A stretch of 64,000 bases of DNA, from positions 7,753,547 to 7,817,546 of the forward strand of contig OX104116.1 in NCBI GenBank assembly GCA_944474755.1, written 5' to 3'. This DNA comes from Limnoperna fortunei. Lineage: Eukaryota; Mollusca; Bivalvia; Mytilida; Modiolidae. A program made the translations under genes and the position numbers. The notes beneath the pieces were generated by a model that saw nothing but the letters and a program-made list of their open reading frames with translations, searched no databases and was not told the origin of the DNA. Below, piece by piece: positions 35,801-45,010 of this stretch; within the stretch, counting starts at the first letter, position 1, and each line of letters begins with the position of its first letter.

Positions 35801-36779
35801 TTCAGATACTTTATACATAAGCTTAAAGATCTCATTTATTACAAATTTAAACAACTTGAAATATATATAATTTTAATTAGTTTTGTTATTCTAATGTGAT
35901 TTCTAAGTCTTTGACGCCAAACCTTGAATTGCAGATTCTGATGCATTATACAAGATACTATTTTAATCTTGTTGTTTAAGTAGAATAAGCATAATATTAC
36001 AATGATTTACAAGCCAGTCGGACAGAAAGCAAGACCAACAGAAAATTACAAAATTTAAGTATCATACAAAAGAACAAAAAAACCAACGGAAGCCCGCTTT
36101 ACTCGGAGAAAACCCCCGATCTTCGGTACAAAACACTGGAAATCCTTTTCAATTAGATTGGAAGAGAGTGCACCCTGTCTGCAATTAACTGGCAATCCTT
36201 ATCAATTAAGATTGGAATCGAGTGCACCCTCCCTGCAATGAGACTCGAACCTCAGTGTTGACAGACCACGCGATCAATAGTAGACGAACTACTTTAACCA
36301 CTCGGTCACCGAAACCCCAACAAAAATGAGATTATTTAGATAAATATAAAATTTTAATAAATTAGTTTAGAGTTCACTTGTCATAAATATTATTTTATAA
36401 TTATTTGTTGTATCTTTTTCAATATTTTGTAATTTGTTTTAAACAAAACAATCCTTATAAAAGATAAATTTTATAGGGTTTTTAATTAAAAAAATATATA
36501 CATTTTAGCAGTTTTAACTTCTCTGTATTTGTTGATTGTATGTTAGTTTAAAATAAATAGTAAGCGTAAGTTGTTACCTTTATTTGAAAATTCTACAATA
36601 ATTTAATTAACTTTTCATTTTAAAGGTATTAAGCATAATTGTAGCAACGTAAAAATCTTACTGTTCTGTCATTTATTTAACAAAACGTTTAAATAAGAAG
36701 TACTTAGTTTTATTATCAACTTACCGTCGTTCATTGACATAAAAGCGAAAGCGTGTAGAAGTAATGCAAATGAGTCCAT
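20707..36779 (-). CDS. Cadherin-like single-pass receptor, complete (right paralogue)
   Basis: Seventeen exons join in one frame to 2835 nt (944 codons plus stop), or 51 nt more with a longer exon 2. The protein reads: signal peptide (1-18); a cysteine-containing N-terminal module (about 19-183) that I know only as an uncharacterised domain of molluscan cadherin-like proteins; about six cadherin repeats (about 184-810); a membrane helix (about 828-852, starting WAVMSVMAAAG); and a cytoplasmic tail of about 92 residues. Calcium-site motifs are clear in repeats 4-6 (TVTDDD, IDQDAGD, DANDQP, DINDNVP, ATDADA) and weak in repeats 1-3. Cadherins of this layout sit in the plasma membrane and bind other cells or ligands; the partner here is unknown. 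The tail has no beta-catenin-binding motif that I recognise. A diverged tandem copy lies immediately downstream. Exon calls rest on splice consensus, unbroken phase and agreement with that copy. Confidence 0.9.
21690..22245 (+). mobile_element. Retroelement 3' tail with an internal 39-bp expansion
   Basis: Left flank (CCGGAGCACCTGA, TTATTGTGTTGTGGTTACT) and right flank (GGTCGGTTACCTTGATATTT) both match the tail of the reverse-transcriptase relic. The array lies inside it, within right cadherin intron 16. Confidence 0.75.
21793..22221. repeat. 39-bp tandem array, 11 units
   Basis: The unit holds TGTAATCGTTCCTTGACTAT and CGGCCTTTGTTGTTTGGAT. Units are almost identical. 39 is divisible by 3, which opens long frames on both strands (157-196 residues); these are artefacts. 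Confidence 0.97.
22362..22435 (-). CDS. Right cadherin exon 16: cytoplasmic tail
   Basis: It encodes APKPTFPRMKSTVFVLDAQD then LLKK, with acceptor GATATTACAG and donor GTAAAC. Its phase 2 in and 1 out are exactly what exons 15 and 17 need. A MITE ends 26 bases upstream of its acceptor. Confidence 0.87.
22462..22714. mobile_element. 253-bp MITE beside exon 16 of the right cadherin
   Basis: Terminal inverted repeats of about 42 bp begin AGGGGTCGTCCATAATTGTC. ATGTTTTA flanks both sides (22454-22461 and 22717-22724, the right one offset by two bases), fitting an 8-bp duplication as made by hAT or P-type transposases. A G-rich run lies inside. Confidence 0.88.
23098..23867 (-). CDS. Right cadherin exon 15: repeats 5-6, membrane helix, start of tail
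   Basis: This 770-nt exon holds IDQDAGDHVVYR, YDIDQANMPSQINVDLEI, IIYIKDINDNVPIFN and ATDADA. A stalk precedes the helix WAVMSVMAAAGLLLSLLTLT and the juxtamembrane HRQIAKSKDIHRRDAEEE. Acceptor TCTTTTTCAG, donor GTGAGT in phase 2. Ignoring that donor gives an immediate stop after EEEK. Confidence 0.95.
24869..25062 (-). CDS. Right cadherin exon 14: end of repeat 4, start of repeat 5, GC donor
   Basis: VLIHIQDANDQPKFLTSTFY carries a canonical DANDQP linker. The exon must end in phase 0 to join exon 15. The only fitting donor is GTG|GCAAGT, a GC donor with otherwise perfect consensus. Reading on instead reaches a stop within about eight codons. Confidence 0.88.
25306..25485 (-). CDS. Right cadherin exon 13: repeat 4, first part
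   Basis: NLPIFSSLPSTIFVSEHASD and LHFTVTDDDKADSV give the repeat start and the V-TDDD motif. Acceptor AATTCCAG, donor GTAAGT, 180 nt, phase 1 in and out. Confidence 0.93.
25540..26065 (+). mobile_element. Probable retroelement 3' end in right cadherin intron 12
   Basis: The segment 25980-26060 (TTGTTCTCGTCCTAAATATC, GCTGGACGTTTAGCAA, then ATCA repeats) resembles a 3' tail I recall as common in mussel genomes. A 104-codon frame on the minus strand (25559-25873) lies in the body; I do not recognise it. Confidence 0.5.
26310..26432 (-). CDS. Right cadherin exon 12: end of repeat 3
   Basis: YVLYVQVSDGKHVASPAILN then IEIR is the final strand of repeat 3. Acceptor TTTGATTCAG, donor GTAAAT. The left counterpart lies outside the window. 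Confidence 0.93.
26525..26755 (-). mobile_element. SINE in right cadherin intron 11
   Basis: CATGGCATCCAGTTTTTATT, GGTAGGAAAACTGGCAATC and AGTGTTGACAGGCACTTGAT occur in SINE order. The tRNA-like head is decayed. Confidence 0.75.
26877..27014 (-). CDS. Right cadherin exon 11: repeat 3
   Basis: SAPSTTIGSPFYGVIAKDED shows the A-KDEDD calcium-site motif. TCTPSPCPFNIS adds a cysteine pair that is also present in the left copy. Donor GTGAGT, phase 1. Confidence 0.95.
27410..27568 (-). CDS. Right cadherin exon 10: end of repeat 2, start of repeat 3
   Basis: FGVYLKSGANISYQSETTFI and LNITCSDNTDWSSG close repeat 2. VPPIFTNIPG begins repeat 3. Acceptor GCTCTATAG, donor GTAACA. This is the best conserved exon between the paralogues. 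Confidence 0.95.
28032..28245 (+). mobile_element. SINE, plus strand, in right cadherin intron 9
   Basis: It begins TCTCGGTGGTCGA (A-box region), then GGTTCAATTCTC (B box), then CCAATAAAAACTGCACGCC of the SINE body. Confidence 0.75.
28930..28962 (-). CDS. Right cadherin exon 9: 33-nt micro-exon in repeat 2
   Basis: It encodes only VINFTSYYSN, between TTATTTCAG and GTAAGA, phase 1 on both sides. Its removal would keep the frame. The left copy has the same 33-nt exon, which supports it despite its size. Confidence 0.9.
30005..30085. repeat. Dispersed repeat with GGTAAC/GTTACC hairpin, copy 1
   Basis: GGTAACGGAAGCGGTTACC, then AGAATTGTTTAGCACGTC. A second copy lies at 33635-33710 in another intron of the same gene. 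Confidence 0.65.
30357..30528 (-). CDS. Right cadherin exon 8: first part of cadherin repeat 2
   Basis: PPKLENMPGIANIHEDTITE and YNLTVTDNDYVSC show the repeat start and a V-x-V-TDND calcium-site motif. Acceptor CACGAACAG, donor GTAAAT, 172 nt in both copies. Confidence 0.95.
30956..31077 (-). CDS. Right cadherin exon 7: second half of cadherin repeat 1
   Basis: VPAKFKIYMVVTDTCGLQD and LPLTVTVTGTNK complete repeat 1. The usual D-x-ND-N calcium linker is replaced by TGTNK, so the joint to repeat 2 is probably not calcium-stiffened. It leaves in phase 0 at GTGCGT. Confidence 0.95.
31268..31500 (-). mobile_element. SINE in right cadherin intron 6
   Basis: CAGCTATATCATGACGTCCT through AGTGTTGACAGACCACG to a tRNA-like end CCGAGGCCCC, all in minus orientation. 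Confidence 0.8.
32421..32591 (-). CDS. Right cadherin exon 6: first half of cadherin repeat 1
   Basis: APVWTNLPGNVVISDTLYPG opens repeat 1 and LPSYFTIDPKTG gives the F-x-ID-x-x-TG strand of the fold. Acceptor ATTACTCCAG, donor GTAATT, 171 nt in both copies. Confidence 0.95.
32899..33062 (-). CDS. Right cadherin exon 5: end of N-terminal module
   Basis: It encodes RTAGAEVEHDDTSTLDHLIL to NRMYAVRADLAPG, with acceptor TTTTTAACAG and donor GTTAAC. Its length (164 nt) equals the left copy. The distal end RMYAVRADLAPG is invariant between the copies, while the acidic middle differs at about half of its positions. Confidence 0.93.
33430..33499 (-). CDS. Right cadherin exon 4: N-terminal module
   Basis: It encodes KELLFRINVTEQVSVIPADA then IGW, with acceptor GTTACAG and donor GTTAGT, phase 1 in and 2 out. 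It is nine nucleotides shorter than the left copy, which has three extra codons at its start. V-x-V-IPADAIGW is shared by both. Confidence 0.92.
33635..33710. repeat. Dispersed repeat with GGTAAC/GTTACC hairpin, copy 2
   Basis: GGTAACGGAAAGGGTTACC, then ATAATTGTTCAGCACGTC, parallel to 30005-30085. Confidence 0.65.
34886..35059 (-). CDS. Right cadherin exon 3: core of N-terminal module
   Basis: It encodes RGYVIRLPEFTFPCCGVVYQ followed by WRIRFAATGDLEMQVWRT and LIGENILKAT. Adjacent cysteines and repeated tryptophans suggest a disulphide-stabilised beta-sandwich. The exon starts and ends in phase 1 (acceptor TTGTTATAG, donor GTAAAT). It has two more codons than the left copy, at the FGPFDHQQ loop. 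Confidence 0.93.
35476..35613 (-). CDS. Right cadherin exon 2: start of N-terminal module, two possible donors
   Basis: The acceptor TTTCTTTCAG precedes YRQCENGDYAGVVDPS. Two phase-1 donors are possible: the strong GTAAGT ending the exon at 35527, or GTGAAA ending it at 35476. The longer form adds SKLWRLFCLPDIQICLE. WR-L-F/Y-C-LPD is a string I remember at this place in related molluscan proteins, so I give the longer exon, with the shorter one as the alternative. Confidence 0.7.
35735..35782 (-). pseudogene. Relic of the ancestral signal-peptide exon of the right cadherin
   Basis: MKPFLGFSLYAICLII is clearly related to the left paralogue's exon 1 (MEAFLGFTFIIALHF) and sits at the matching distance upstream of exon 2. 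The place of the GTAAGT donor now reads without any GT, and the frame runs to a stop before exon 2. It is read as dead, replaced by the exon at 36725-36779. Confidence 0.65.
36080..36318 (-). mobile_element. SINE with internal duplication, right cadherin intron 1
   Basis: The ACTGG-AATCCTT-TCAATTAGATTGG block occurs twice in a row before the tRNA-like head (CCACTCGGTCACCGA). It lies between the distal exon 1 and the old one. Confidence 0.75.
36725..36779 (-). CDS. Right cadherin exon 1: signal peptide (distal)
   Basis: The exon reads MDSFALLLHAFAFMSMND and ends in phase 1 at a GTAAGTT donor. Its 55-nt length and phase equal exon 1 of the left paralogue, but the sequence is unrelated and it lies 1.1 kb from exon 2 instead of 0.13 kb. 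The hydrophobic LLLHAFAF core fits a secretion signal. This start was chosen because the nearer ATG at 35782 has no usable donor. Confidence 0.72.
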
Positions 36780-36799
36780 ATCTGATAAGTTTCTGCTTA

Positions 36800-39700
36800 A
36801 ACTTTTTCAATGTTATCTCACAATCACAAAAAAAATGGTGTTACAATCAAAATCAAAATAACGGTATGGCAATTAAGCAATTAAAAACCGTAAATGAAAA
36901 ACGCACTTTAAATGTTAAACATCACAAAACTTGGTAAAAGATGGTCAATTACAGTTCAAACAGAACGTGATGTAATTTTGTCAAATTTGCAGATTTAAAA
37001 TATTTGTGAACTATCAAAACTCGGTGTGAAATGTAATTTAAATGCTTAAATATATTTGGGTTTGTACCTGCGCAGAAATGTTTAACACTATTTGCATATC
37101 TAATATACATGCTAAAATACATTCGCTTACAAATGAAAACATTTATTCACTTATTGTCAATCAAAACTTTTGTGGTTAGAAAAACACACCTATCGAAGAA
37201 AATTGAGATTGATAAACCTAGAGGTAGCCATCCTTTTTGTAGAATGTGTTATATTCTGAACTTGTCGCGTCATTCAATTTTAGTAGTGCTTTAAAAAATG
37301 TTCAAAATATACATTATGAATTTAAATTTCATCTTATTCAAAATTTGTGAAAATTAGAAAAAAAGAAAGATTATTATTGTTCATGTGAAAATTATTATAA
37401 GTTTTATACTTTTACTCTTTTACTCATTAAATGCTTCTTAATCTGCGGTTTCACATGTGCCCCAAAACAATTGTGTTTCGAGGTTACCGATGAGACAATT
37501 TTTACCTCTTTTATTTTTATTTGGGGCTGGGCGGCTGATGGCGACATATACAACAATTTTTAAAACGATACATGTAATGTGATAATATTGTTAATTCTTT
37601 TCGTCAGATGATCCAATTAGTCAAAAATAGTTGAAATAGACATAAATACTCGTAGTTTTATACTTCATAAAATGTTCAGTATTCAATTTAATATTTTCAC
37701 TTGTTTTATTTGAATTTAAGTAATAGAGTCTAATAGATACTACTAACAGTAAACATTTGAGGAATGGAAAGGTGCCCAATAGAGAATTTGCGAAATGCAT
37801 AAAGGACCTGTTATCCTATATCAATCTTCATGAATACATGCCATAATTGAATATCAAATAGGTAAAACGTTGACCACGCTAACAACTCCACAACTTATGG
37901 AGACCTCTCTGTCCTTTTTCAATCTTCAAGGCACTAACCAGTTCAATATTCAAATGTGTCCCTGTTTAAAGAGAAAAAATGAGGCGTCCTAAATTGTGCA
38001 GCTTCTCGGGCGAGTTGATTTTTTTTATATGAGAGAGAAATAATACATTTTGTATTGCATTGTGCAAATAATCTTAAAATTATTTTCTTTGTTTTTTTAT
38101 TTCATGTTTTGTAGGTCCTGGTTATCAAACCCACTGCAGTGCGCTCAATATTTAAATGTCGTAAATAGGATATTCAACGCACTGCAATTTTAACTAGAAA
38201 CTTGATTTGACGAAACGCACGACTCATGTAATAAATGATACAACCTTGGTATATGTATTTTTGATTTTATTTTATTTGCTGGCAGACTGCTAGTCTAATC
38301 GGGCATCTCCAGCTTAGTAGTCACAGGAATGTCATTGATTCCCCAATAAATTGGCCTGCAATTAAAAAAATGATTGGAATTCTAAGGTTTTTCCATTCGC
38401 AAGGTATAGATGGCCTTAGCTGAAATTGGTAGAACGTTTAGGAATTGTGATGTTGATTTGTGTTGTGTAGGTTCTTAGGTTGGTGGTTTTTGCCAGTTTG
38501 AAAAATATATTAAACTTTGTCCCTTTGTGGCTCTGTTTCATACTGAACCCGTCCAGCAACGTCACATTTCTTTTGGTACTGGTAGTATCTAATTTCGGTG
38601 TTGCCAAGTTTCATGACGATAGATAGACGATGAAGAAGTCGTCTTGAGTTCGGCAGACTTTCAGGTGGGTGATTTTTTATTCGATTTGTTCAATATTCAA
38701 ATTTGGCTCAGTTCGAGTACCTTTAATACCCGGCAAAAAAAATTCAAAAGAATAATTCTGTACTGTGCGAATCAGCATTTTACTGGTTTCTTTGTATTCT
38801 TTATTCGACGTTTTGTACGTCTGGAGAAGCGACATGTCTAAAACTGCAGGGCCGTCAAGCAATTATATTAGATAGTGTCGTTTATAACAGTCTTTATGAG
38901 TTTAGTATATAAAATAATTTACTTTGTACAATTTCCAAAATTGTACCAGATTCGGAACAACGTTTTAAAACATTTGATGATAATAGCTCTGAATCAGTTG
39001 AATTTATAATTTTTTGGGGGGGAAGGGGTTGGGGGATCTAGAACCCCTGACGAGTTTTGATTAAACGAATCGCGTGTCTAACGTAGTTAATTTTATAACC
39101 TTGGTATCCTTAAACATCATGTATTCACAAACGTGTATTATGACGTATTTTATTTATTTACAAAAACATAATAGGGTTAATACTGCTAAAAATCAAACGT
39201 TCAAAACAATGGTAATATTCTACCAACTGTCTCTAAATACAGACGATTTTTAAACTGTTTTGTGTGTGCCATATGGACAGTTTGCTTAGACCTTTTCGAA
39301 TAAAACATAGCGCAGCCACAAAATCTCAGCTAAAAGTACATTATCACATCAGAATATATTGCTGTGTCGCTAGATCCAGTATTAAGACGCATTTAAATTT
39401 CATTATTAATTTAATGATCGTACCTTTCCTATTTTTTTTAATTCTAAACAACGTAATAGTTTTTAATATAATCTACAACGCAATGCAGTTTTTTTTATTT
39501 TTAAATTATATGGATTGATTTCAGCAGTTTACGCGTTTCTGTATTAGTTCATTGTTGAAACGGTGTTAGAGTTAATTTTTGCTAATTTTGTAGTTAAAAA
39601 ATTGCTAATCTTACAATCCTAAACAATAAATGTCGTAATAATTCGAACAAGATAAAAAGTAAACAAACTTAAAATGATAATTGATAGAGATCACACAAAA

Positions 39701-40318
39701 CGGGAGGCAATTTGACCAATACTAGGGATTTAAAATATTTCAGTTACAATGCAGGCTCGGATTAGATTTCAAAGATAATTGCTTAATTGCTTATATTTAT
39801 ATCTATATTTCTGAATGTTAGTTTCTGTGGTGTCATGCTGTCCGTAACAAGGACAAAAATGACACAACTTTGTATTATTAATAGGTATGTGCATATATTA
39901 TCAATAATAAATGCAAATATATATAATAAAAATTGGAAAATACATCAAAAACTTAGCTATGTAGATTCCATATGAACACTTTGTTTGAGAAGATATTACA
40001 AATCAAGAGTGTTATTTCTCATGCATGGATTTTGTTTTACATTTTAACTGCTTTTTTAAAATTTGTTATACTTTTTCCCACAATTTTTTTCGCTGAGCGT
40101 TACTAAGAAAGCGATAAGATAATTAGCATTATAGGGTCATATTAAAATTTTTAAATTTAGTACACACAAAAATTCTTTATCTTCAATATTTTTATATAAA
40201 CTTTTTACAACATATGTTTAAACGAATTATCATACTCTACAATTGTCTCTAATAAAAGCTAATTATTAAAATGTTTCATTAAATTATGTGCAGTGAATGG
40301 GCAGAAATTGAAAACCTT
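36800..40318. other. AT-rich region upstream of the right cadherin, no gene supported
   Basis: Frames at 38416-38607 and 38677-38862 (minus strand) are not recognised and lack splice support. The promoter of the right paralogue is expected near 36800-37000; no clear TATA box is seen. Confidence 0.45.
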
Positions 40319-40970
40319 TTCTATAATTTATTATTAGAAATATAGCTTAGCAAAAAACCAATTGAAAGTGAGAATAAAATATTATAAAATTTAGGAGTCG
40401 AAAAATTTGAGTATTTTAACGCATTGGAAACTAAATAATATTGGAATTGTAATTTTTAGTTTTTAATGACACAATAAATACAGTTACCGGTATGTTTTTT
40501 GAAATTGTATATATTTATTTCAGGAGTTTTAACTGGTCTGTATTTGTTTGAAATGTAGTTAAATCTAGAATAAACAGCAGGAGTATTGGCAAGTTATTAC
40601 TTATAGTTTAAAATTTTAAAAGGACTAATTTTCCAAATTATCAAAATTTCTTTATTTGCAATATCTATAATTTGTTATTAGAAATATAGCTTTGCCAAAA
40701 ACCAATTGAAAGTAAAAAAAATATTAAAAAATTTGGGAGTTGAACAATTTGAGTATTTTAGCGCATTGGAAATTAAATATTATTGGAATTGTAATTTTTA
40801 GTTTTTAATGACGCAATAAATAAAGTTATCGGTTTGGGTTTTTTTGAAATTGTATATGTTTATTTCAGGAGTTTAAACTGGTCTGTATTTGTTTGAAATG
40901 TAGTTAAATCCAGAATAAACAGCAGGGGTATTGGCAAGTTATTACTCAAGTTTCAAATTAAAAAAAGGAC
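40319..40970. repeat. Tandem duplication, period about 344 bp
   Basis: CTATAATTT-TTATTAGAAATATAGCTT, ATTGGAATTGTAATTTTTAG and CTGGTCTGTATTTGTTTGAA recur in the same order 344 bp apart. A fainter match to the CTGTATTTGTT block lies near 36490-36560. Confidence 0.85.
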
Positions 40971-41239
40971 TTAATTTTCCAGATTGTCAAGGTTTCTTTA
41001 TTTGCAATATTTAGTTACTGAGCAGCTCGGATATTATTTCCTTTCTATCTGTATTTGGGGCTTCAATTGTGGGCACTATCGACAAAATCATATCGCTTTG
41101 GACACTACCGGTACAATCAATTGAGCATCTTACCGTGACATTTTCTTCACTTACGTGAAAAACTACAAAGTCAAACTAAATTATCGCGTAATTATTTCAA
41201 CTTCTCAATACTTTTCTTTCATTGATATCAATATTCTGT

Positions 41240-41580
41240 TAGCTACGTCGTCATGAATACATTATGCTAGATCTTGCGTTCGGTATGGTTTTCTGATTTT
41301 CTACACCGGATGCTGCTGTTGACTAATTATTGTACACAGGTTGATGCATTCCCTTCAGAAGTCTATGTTGGTCAACGCGACTTGTTCGTTGATCATAAAG
41401 GAAAACTTATTTTGTAGACACAGGTACCTTCCCTTTTCCAAATGACTTGTTTCGGACATGACGATGACTAGTAACTCGACGGGAGTCTTGTTACAGTCCG
41501 GCATTGGTTCTTCATCTTAAGCATCCGAGTGCTACTAGGGTTTTTTTTGGTTTATGGTAACTTACTTTGTGGGAGGTTAA
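41240..41580 (+). mobile_element. Decayed 3' part of the same retroelement
   Basis: The order of matches (GATTTTCTACACCGGATGCT, TTCAGAAGTCTATGTTGGTC, GACGATGACTAGTAACTCGA) follows 44585-44890, with many changes. Confidence 0.6.
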
Positions 41581-41599
41581 TGTGTTTGGTTTCATTTTT

Positions 41600-43805
41600 G
41601 TGGCGTGTTTTTTGTCAATCTGTATTTTGTCACTATCCTACTGATTATTATTCTTGCAGACAGATGGGTTTTCTTGCGTTTTGTTCTATGTAAGACTGCA
41701 AAAATTAGACAATTGGCATCGTAAAAGTTGTAAATTTCAAACCAGTCATGCTCCCATAATAACATGGCTAGCTAAATCGTTCAAATAATATTTGTTTTTC
41801 GATACTCTGCTTTGTTATTAGAACATGTACAATGTTCAAAGACGTGTTACTGTTAATATAAGTATATGTACATCTTATTTTTGCGCTTATCACAGGAAGG
41901 CCATCCCTGCTTCTAACAAAGTGACGTCTGACTTAAACACGTGTCAGTGAGCTCTTTCTCAGTGGTTTCTAAGGAAAAAGGCCCAAATTCTAGGACTGAT
42001 TTTGATACAATTCTGCATATAATGCTCCACGGTTCTTTAAATATTATAGTTGGATAATAACCATAAAGAAACAATAAACAAATCAGCTCTTAAAGAAAAT
42101 ATACAGTTATTAACTATCTAGCAGTAGTATTGTTTAAGTAGGAAGTCTGTATTGACAGTTAAACTAGACATATTACCTTCTTGAATTAAGATCTTTCTCA
42201 TGCATGCAATTTGCTTGCCTTACAGCTAATAACAATCTTTCTAGACTCCACTCGGAAAGGATATCTCTCTTAGGCCAAACGCCGAACACCTTGTAACTAC
42301 TTATATAGTTAATGAAAAAAAAGATAAATATGTTAGGTAACTGGAAGCAGAACTTTATTATGAATTGACAACTAATCCATTACTTCAAATTCGACATCTG
42401 TACGCATATATTTGTATCTAGTCAATTATCTTAAAATTTTTGAAAACTGAGTGTCGTTGTATCTTCACAAATAAACATTCGTTCATGAAACATCATAAAT
42501 GACCTCAAAATTGAACCTTGTTCACACTTAAACTCAGAAATGTAATAGACAGCACAAAGCCAAATCGAGAACTGGTTTTGAAATGTTCAAAACGAACCCT
42601 TTTTGTTATATTTTGTCCGTAAGAATTTGATTGGACATTACTCCTATTGAAAGTTGTGGTTACAACAGAAAAGGGGCAAAACGTACGGTCTTCTGCATTC
42701 AATTTACCTTCTTGTAAAGTAAACTAGTTTTGAAGGTTAAAAAGAGCAAATTTGTAGATCAATTTTTGTAGATTTGTAGATTTGTGACCTCTTTTTTGCT
42801 CTTATTATTTTTAACTGATTTTTAAATAATTTCTTCGAAATAAGAAACTTTCTTTTATGCCCAAAACTTGCACATTGTAAATTGGAAGCAACTAAGATCT
42901 TAACTATTGGTCATCATGAGTCATGGTGATGTAAAACAAATTGCCTGAAGAACACATGAATCGAGTTTAGAGAAGTAATTCCAGAAACGTTTTTTTTAAT
43001 TGATCTTGTATTTATGTATGAAATAACTGACACAATAACCAGTAAGAACCCCGTAGCTGTTAAATATGAGGAAAAGAAAAAGGTAATTGTAAAATGACAT
43101 TTGAATACTCCTTAGTTATCCGCAAACGTCCAGTTAAACTTTTAGACAGCAATGCCAAATCTACGTTTTTTAACACTAATTTGCGATAATGAAATTTCTC
43201 GACGCCGTAAAGGAACAACATTCCACAAGAACGAATTAGTTGTCTTATCCGATCAATGCCACAGAGATGTCGCGCATGCGTTGCAACAAATGGTGGACAC
43301 TTTCGTTATTGGCTATGGGGAATTCAGAATCGACTGCGAGTACTTAAACGATTCGTTGAATAGAAAAGAATAAACAATAATTTCAAATGTTTGCGTCGAT
43401 TATTTGCTATTGTTGAGAACTTTAAAATATATACCAGTTGTTTATATTGGTAATGTTTCTATATAAAATTTTAAAAAAGTAAATATTAGTGTTGCGTTTT
43501 CATTTGCAGTCTGAATAAAGATGATTTCAGAAAAATCGTGCAAAATGCTTGTGTTTGGTTAATTAATTTATCCCCATTGTTTGTGTACTGTGGACGTCGT
43601 CCAGGAAGCGCTTGTTATTCACAAGAATGCCTAAAAACAACGACCACAACATGTTCGACACTAGTTCTAAAGGTGTGGGTCAAGTAAATAACCATGCTTG
43701 TAATAACACAGGCTTTAAAACATGTATTCCAATATTGTTATTATAACGGCCTTTAGAACACAATGTCACGATTGTGTTATAATTGTCTTTGTAACATATA
43801 TTGGC
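41600..43805. other. Gene-poor stretch, nothing supported
   Basis: Frames at 42505-42702 (minus) and 43152-43373 (plus) show no recognised motif or splice context. Otherwise low-complexity AT-rich DNA. Confidence 0.4.
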
Positions 43806-43809
43806 ATGC

Positions 43810-45010
43810 GTGTACTAGTGTTAAAAAATTCAAAAGACATGATAGACACCTTGAGGTCTGGATCTCTTTCCCATTGTAACAGCATTAACACATTTGATTT
43901 TTCGACACTCTATACGGCCATCCCTCATACGCAGCTTAAAACCAGGCTTAAAGATCTTATAAAACGCTTCTTTTTGAAGAAAAACGAAAAGAGACGATAT
44001 AAATACCTGGTAATTAGTCATGACAGAACTTACTTCGTCATCATTGACTACAAATCTAATACTTAATATACTGAAGACCAAATCTGTCACGTGAGATTTT
44101 CTGATTCACAACATATTCGTCATGTTTTGAAGACATATTTTCAACAGACTGTTGGTATTCCAATGGGTACTAATTGTGCTCCTCTCCTCGCCGACCTGTT
44201 TTTGTACTCTTATGAGGCTGATTTCTTAGAAGGCCTGCTGATGAAGAAAGAAAAGACACTGGCCCAGACCTTTCATTTAATATTCCGCTATATTGATGAT
44301 GTTTTGTCCCTCAACAATGCTAAATTTGGTGACTATTTAAATTCAATTTACCCTAGCGAGCTTGAAATTAAAGACACCACCAATACACTAAGGTCAGCCT
44401 CTTACTTAGACCTACATCTAGAAATTGACTCAGGAAAACTACAAACTAGATTCTACGACAAACGTGATGACTTCAACTTTCCAATTGTCAACTTCCCGTT
44501 CATCGACAGCAACATTCCACCAGCTCCAGCGTATGGTGTGTACATTTAACAACTTATACGATATTCTAGATACTGCGATCGGTATTCCGATTTTCTAGAC
44601 TGATCACTGCTGTTGACTGCTGAACTACTCAAGCAAGGGTTTGTTGCACCTAGGCTGATGTTATCTCTTCAGAAGTTCTATGTTCGTCACCATGACTTAA
44701 TTGTTCGTTATAGGAAATCAGTGTCTTAAATACGATCTGACATTTTCGCCGAGTCATAGGTAGTGATTCCTATTCCTGGATTTGACTTTTCCGTAGACAT
44801 GACAATGAGTAACTCGACGGGTGTCTAAGTAGAGGCCGACACTGCTTGTCTGGAGAACCTGAGTGCACCCATGGTTTTTATTGGGTTCGGGTTACTCTCT
44901 GTTTTTGTTTTGTGTTTGGCTATATCCGAAATTGTAACTGTCCCTTGACTTTTGTTGTTCGGCCGGTTTTCTTTGCTATTTTTCTTACTAGCCTACGACA
45001 GCGGTAAACA
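43810..45010 (+). pseudogene. Reverse transcriptase relic, probably Penelope-like retroelement
   Basis: Fragments in order: NTFDFSTLYTAIPHTQLKTR, FQQTVGIPMGTNCAPLLADL, LIFRYIDDVLSLNNAKFGDY (the YIDD catalytic site), SYLDLHLEID and YDKRDDFNFPIVNFPFIDSN, then AELLKQGFVAPRLMLSLQKF. A reverse transcriptase copies element RNA into DNA. It is dead: in-frame stops at 44064-44066 and after VYI near 44548, plus a shifted segment at about 44080-44135 where DFLIHNIFVMF is readable only in another frame. The 3' tail runs to about 45010. The Penelope-like assignment is from general resemblance and not certain. Confidence 0.8.

Noticed and set aside
38416..38862. Two minus-strand frames of 61-63 codons
   Set aside because: No recognisable motif, repeat context or splice pairing.
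43152..43373. 73-codon plus-strand frame
   Set aside because: No recognised family and no splice context; length is compatible with chance.
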